DNA from: Paraescarpia echinospica
Lineage: Eukaryota > Annelida > Polychaeta > Sabellida > Siboglinidae
DNA length: 64,000 nucleotides
Direction of reading: 5' to 3'
NCBI GenBank assembly: GCA_020002185.1
Contig: CM034534.1
Location: 18,961,746 to 19,025,745, forward strand
In this document: positions 58,786 to 64,000 of the stretch, one piece after another
Position numbering within the stretch: position 1 is the first letter of the stretch
How the letters are laid out: each line of letters starts with the position of its first letter
Program-made: the position numbers and the translations under genes
The notes under the pieces: model-generated
What the model was told of the DNA's origin: nothing
Databases searched by the model: none
The model's input: only the letters and a program-made list of their open reading frames with translations

Positions 58786-59689
58786 TATACATGTACTGTT
58801 CCATCATAACGATTCACTTTGTTAGGCGCCTGATTAAAAAAAAAATTTGCAAACAATTCTTTATTCGGTAAGTTTGGTGACAAGGCCACCTAGTTGACAT
58901 CGTGTCTCGCACATAGCACATCACGCATAGCGCCTCGCTTGTGTTTACTTCTTTACATACTTACATACGTGTGGATTAAGAATGGTAGCATGATAAAAGG
59001 TTGAAACAAAACTGTTGATCTCTAGATGTAGATGAAACACAGACGAGACTTGAACAGGGAATATCACTTCAAAACAGTTTTCAAGCGACCGCTCAAGTGA
59101 GATACGGCTGGTAAGTATAAATGTTATATGTCGATACCCGACTGTTCTTCTAACACAGCATTCTTTACGAGTTTATACCAGTTTATACCGGTTAATAATT
59201 ATATGATGATACCCGACTGTTCTTCCAACACACAGAGAGTTCATTACGAGTTTATACCAGTTTATACCGGCTAATAGCGTCAGTTTTGTAGTGTGCTGAA
59301 CAAATTACCAAAGAAACTTTTAGAATGAAATTTTACATGGAAATTTTCCACTCGCTATAATACGTCACTGACCCTAACGTCACATGATGGGATTATATTC
59401 AAGTGCGCAAGTTCAAAACGATGGCTAACCAAAGCACTACATGTTTGTCCAACTCCCCTCACGTACAGAATTACTGCGCGTATCAGTTTAATGACGTCAT
59501 ACAGGGTGCGCACGCTCACGCTCGCAACAAACAAACATGTCCAGACACGTCTCTAGTACGGATTTTATAAAAGACACGAATTTAACCACTAACTAATAAC
59601 ACTAGTCTATATGTCTGACCTATGATGTATGTCAGTGTTTGTTTGTAAGTTGTTTGTCAGTGGTTTTGAGCTGAAGGTCAGATAGGTGT
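58786..59689. other. Non-coding sequence, block B (matches 27661-28564)
   Basis: Same TTTATACCAGTTTATACC repeats as block A. No genes recognised. Confidence 0.5.
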
Positions 59690-60350
59690 TAGCCCCTATG
59701 CTTTAACATGGGGAAAATTCTCTATCCTTTAACATAGAGAAAATGGCCTATCTTTTAACCCGGGAGTCCTCCTGGTGGAAATCCCTATCCTTTAACATGG
59801 CGAAAAAATGGCCTATCCTTTAACCCGGGAGGACCCCGGTGGAAATCCCTATCCTTTAACATGGGATTTGCACCGGACGAAAATCCGTTGCTCCGGATCT
59901 CGAAAACCATTTTCTGATTTCTGGAAGAAAATCAGAATTTTTCCCTATAATTTAACATGGGATTTGCACCGGGAACGGAATTGCCCGCGCTGGGCCACCT
60001 ATATTACTACTCACAAGCATGCACGCATGCACGCCACACGACATGACACATATTCAAATTAGAAATACACCTCAGGCGGTAACACCGTGGAATGATACGA
60101 TTCAATCATACAAAACACCATGTAATCCAACTTCCGTCACGAGTTCCCAAAATGAGTAATGTTTATTTACTTCATATGTACGTTACCAGAAGGAGCAGGC
60201 ATTAAAATGTCAAAATCGAAAATGTAGCTCTTAAAAAACCGTAACAGCAGTTGTTGCATGGAAGTACTGGACAAATGTATTAAAATAGCTCAGCTAATCA
60301 CAAAGTTACGACCGTGAATCTCGTCGGCCATTTAATCAGCGTCGACGGCT

Positions 60351-60633
60351 ATGTCATATAACATTGTGCGCTCATTATGTATTTGTTCCCCAGCTGCGCC
60401 CGTTTTCTTGCAGCTAATAATGTCTAGTTTAATTTTGTCATGGCGCTGTCTCGCATTAACACTGAACAGAACGTCTGGAGGCCAGGACACGCAATTAGAA
60501 AAGCAGGACGACAACGGAGATAACTCGAATGAGAGAAATGAACGTTGGATTCGCGCCTGGCAGGCGTTTTGTGACACTATCACTTTCCACGGGCTACGAA
60601 ACGTCGCGTAATAAAATAACGTTCGGCGCAGGT
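60351..60633 (+). pseudogene. DEG/ENaC N-terminal exon-like fragment, copy 4
   Basis: Ends RWIRAWQAFCDTITFHGLRNVA and TAATAA, as in copy 2, with the same candidate donor. Confidence 0.55.
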
Positions 60634-60819
60634 GAGAGGAACACGTATGAGTTAGTGGTCTACTCATAATGCGTGCGTCAATCATTGCTCCTTCATTGCC
60701 AGATTGCATGTGACCTAGACCAACGTCAGAAGCGTTGCGTCTGATCCGTAAAATGTGACTGCACCTTACGGCCGATATATAAAGGCAATACATTAATACA
60801 CAATACATAACCAACATAG

Positions 60820-62055
60820 CAGGGGCCGGCAACTGTTTTGAATGGAGGACCAAAAAAATGATGACGTGAGCTATGCCAGCGGGCCACACATTAATTACTT
60901 AATATCACTTGTCCAATCTTCGTGGAAACTGGTGTGTCGTGTTCCGATGTATATATATAGTAGGCCCTGTAGATCTGTATAGGCATTCTTGCTGATATGC
61001 GTTGAAACTGAACTTACACATTTTGGTAGCGTGTAAATAAACAATTGTTATTGTTATGAAACATCAGTGGCTAATTTCGAACAATAATTATTAAATACAC
61101 ATTATTTAAAGTCCGCTTTGACGTCATGCTACTGACATTTTAACCAAGTGCTCCACGTCCGAGAGAGTTTGGCGTGTGTGATAGTTCCGCCGGCAAGTGC
61201 GTTTGGTTGCAAGAAATACCTCACTTTGAGTACTCAGAGGCACGTTATAATTTGGTAGTCTTCTTATGCACAGCTTCCGGCGCATCGTCTACTATGACTA
61301 CCTGTATAACGAGTAAATAGGAGCTCCGAGATCTGTAAAACGCTCTACAAACTCCCGTCTCAGCAGCTCAACAAATGCTGTGTACGTGTCCGGCATTTCT
61401 GGTTCGTTTTCAGGAGTGTTTAAAAATGCAACTGTTTTGTTTCCCGCAATCGCAACTTGATCTCGAAAGTAGAAACGAACCAGAAGATTTCTTTGGTTAA
61501 ATGTTCTCGTCTGTTGTGTTGATAATTCAGCTGATTGAGATGCGTCGCTATGTCGACTAGAAATTAAAACTCGCAGAAGCACCTAGGATCAACGATGTCC
61601 GGTAGGCCTTACGTCCGAAAAAAAAAATTTCAAACCACACCGCCAACTAAATATATCCAACTGCAACCTTCCTGTCCTCCGATGGCATATCTGACGCTAG
61701 CGAAATGCTGAAGATCCGTTCCGAAGCCTATGACAAGTTAGCTATTTGAAGGCATGGGTCGCAATGCAAGTCCTACGACCAGAATTTGGGTGCAGCAACA
61801 AAAGGTTAGGAATCACTGGGATAGATGACGCAGTGGGCCTGAATAGATTCGAAGTGGCACCTCCATCGTGTCAAATCTTTTCAATCAGCGAAATAAATCC
61901 TTTTGTTCTTCCTCTCACGGAAGGAGCACTATGCAAATATCTACGTTGTCATCCCGCGGGCCACGTTGAATACAATCTCGCTTTTAGTCTGCGGGCTGCA
62001 CGGAATAGCTTCGCGGGTCGCATTTGGCCCGCGAATCGCAGGTTACCGAGCACTG
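60820..62055. mobile_element. Non-autonomous hAT transposon, copy 4
   Basis: CAGGGGCCGGCAACTG at the left, CAGTGCTCGGTAACCTG inverted at the right. Minus-strand transposase fragment at 61298-61590 as in copy 2. Confidence 0.76.
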
Positions 62056-62388
62056 CTATGTAGGTATATTAAGTAATATATCGGCTACAGCATCTTCCCT
62101 ACATCAGATACAGTTGGGGACGGTTTACGTAATTGTTTTCGATTGTTCCTGTTATAAAATGCGTAAAGCCGTTGGCTGATCATATGGGGACGGTTTTATG
62201 TATTTGTGTGTGTGTGCGTTTATTTGTTAACGTGTTTGTTTATATTTGTGTGTATGCGTTTGGTGTGTGCTTGTGTGCGTGTGTTTGTGTTCGCCTACGT
62301 ATGCGCCTGCGTATGTGTGTGTTTGCGTGGTACATGTTTTTAATTGTCTGATGGGTTGACTGCGTGTTACATGAACACTTGGTTGGTG

Positions 62389-64000
62389 CAGACAGTGGCA
62401 TGTATCACCTCACAATTAAGGTTACCCTACGATAGTCACAAATGATTTCCATATACAGTAAAGTATAGGACAATAGTCCTGATAATCAGGTCACCTCACT
62501 ATTCAGGTCAACTTTGAACAGTCCCAAGAGTGGCCTTAATAGAGAGGGTCCACTCTATAATCGAGTAGCGTGTCTACGTGGTTATGTTAGCGTTTTTGTA
62601 GGAGATTTGCAATTCCGGCGCCAAACTTTCACGGATTAATCTACGACCCCTCGAAAGAAATATAATGCCTTTGTTTTTTTTTGAAATTCTCCTGATGTCA
62701 AGGGTTCTCAGCTTTTATTGGGTAAATATAAAACGTAACTTCCAGCAATCGTAGAAACTACATCCCCGGCGAATACTTCGGGAAACCAGCCCCTGCGTCT
62801 GTACATATACCGTCGGAGAGCACGTACGCCATATGTAATATAATAGTTAACTGTGAGGGCATTTATATTAGAAAACATACATAGCAACTGTAGGGGAATG
62901 CAGTGTTAGTTTATCTATTTTTGATTTTTTTCAATAACTACGACAACATTATATTCTTATGTCAAAATTGTGTTTACTGACATAAACTATGATTATTTGT
63001 AGATGTTTTGCAACAAATAGAGTGTGTCTAACATGACTAGTTCAACTAGCGCTATCTGTGGGGTCAGTTGTGCCACACTGCTGAATAAGTTGAGCCACAG
63101 TTGGTAAATATTTTACTTTACGCAGGCCTTCTACTAAAATGTCATAATAATTCGGCTAACGCAATTAAGATACCTACCCAATGGATACACAAGAATCGCT
63201 GACAAATCAAAACGCCTAATTAATAAATCAACACACTTAATTAAGTTACCATTAAAGGCCCATTGCAACCACGGTGTAGTCAGCTACATGTATGATGCCC
63301 TGTAACTATCCGTTGTCCCGATTTCCCAATTTTCATGAACATATGAACTATATGATGCATTTCTCAGCAAAACAACACACATCTTCATTCCTCACCAAAT
63401 AGTTAACTACCCCATGGCTCAACTAGCCCCATTTCAAAATTAAATATATTATAATCAATTTCTCGTTAATGATCGAATCAATAAAACTAATGTTTTTACT
63501 AATGCATAGTAAAACCATTTGTAAGAACAGTACCGTACAGGAATATGCTTTGATACTTTACACACTTGCAAATATTACAATCACCAAAAGTTTCATTAAA
63601 CATCAAACAATTTACTTTTAGTTTTTATTTGGGGACTATTGTGACAATTGTCGCATGATGTATGTCAACCATAATATGGTCAATAACATGTTCTGTCAAT
63701 TACTGGAACCAAACAACTATCGCTGCTGCATTTGTCTGGGAAACAAGGGTGGCTCAAGTAACCATGTGGCTAAACTAACACTGCCTTTCCCTACACACTA
63801 GACATCTACGAATTACATTTATTAATTACTATGTACTATTATTTGCGACGCTACGTGTAAAATTTGTATTACATAAACCATTCGATATCGTAAACGTTTA
63901 TTGATTTCTATAGCACCATATTTATACAATAATATTCTATGGTGATGTACAGTACAATAAATGGCATAATAGAAAGTTAAAACAAAACAAGCATTCAACA
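62389..64000. other. AT-rich sequence to the window end, no genes seen
   Basis: Counterpart of 31261-32872. Collinear to the last base of the window. Confidence 0.5.

Larger units (their letters stand above)
59690..62388. repeat. Segment R, block B second copy
   Basis: Matches 28565-31260, including the shorter middle. One poly-A stretch near 61618-61626 is longer. Confidence 0.8.

Overview
The window is animal (eukaryotic) nuclear DNA from a repeat-rich genome. It has split coding sequence with GT-AG introns, long (GT)n and (TA)n microsatellites, BEL/Pao and Ty3/gypsy LTR retroelements, a CR1-like LINE, hAT and Tc1-like DNA transposons, and histone-type 3' stem-loops. There are no operons or ribosome binding sites. 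A marine invertebrate (lophotrochozoan or non-vertebrate deuterostome) would fit the mix of elements, but the sequence does not settle the species. It contains a scaffold gap of exactly 1000 N (38026-39025).

Region 1 (1-9639) is the 3' part of a DEG/ENaC-type sodium channel gene on the + strand. I read a large exon (2-810), a 26-nt micro-exon (1572-1597) and a terminal exon (9500-9639) carrying the pre-M2 motif, the second membrane helix and the stop. The reading phases close exactly across all three. The last intron holds a decayed 5.8-kb BEL/Pao retrotransposon (about 2749-8535) with short LTRs.

Region 2 (about 9958 to at least 32872, 'block A') contains no intact host gene. In order it holds: a 1.5-kb unit between GT tracts; a broken gypsy element (14136-17570); a 2.9-kb segment R containing an N-terminal DEG/ENaC exon-like pseudogene and a hAT deletion derivative; a second, internally deleted gypsy copy; a 3.7-kb foldback element whose arms are built of 51-bp and 41-bp tandem repeats; a duplicated unit carrying four histone-type stem-loops; and a second copy of R (28565-31260).

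Region 3 (about 33000-38025) holds LINE debris: a minus-strand LINE 3' end, then a + strand CR1-like LINE (zinc-finger/SGNH ORF1 and endonuclease) split by a Tc1-like element, with part of its reverse transcriptase inverted.

Region 4 (39026-64000, 'block B') repeats block A about 30.7-31.1 kb further on, at near-identity. It starts with extra 1503-bp tandem units next to the gap. Real tandem duplication and unmerged haplotypes are both possible. The main differences are a roughly 410-bp expansion (about eight 51-bp units) in one foldback arm and a 161-bp loss in a minisatellite.

The only plausibly functional host gene is the DEG/ENaC channel. The least expected observations are the foldback element with its CRE/ETS-like spacer repeats, the clustered histone stem-loops without intact histone genes, and the four copies of a DEG/ENaC first-exon-like fragment.
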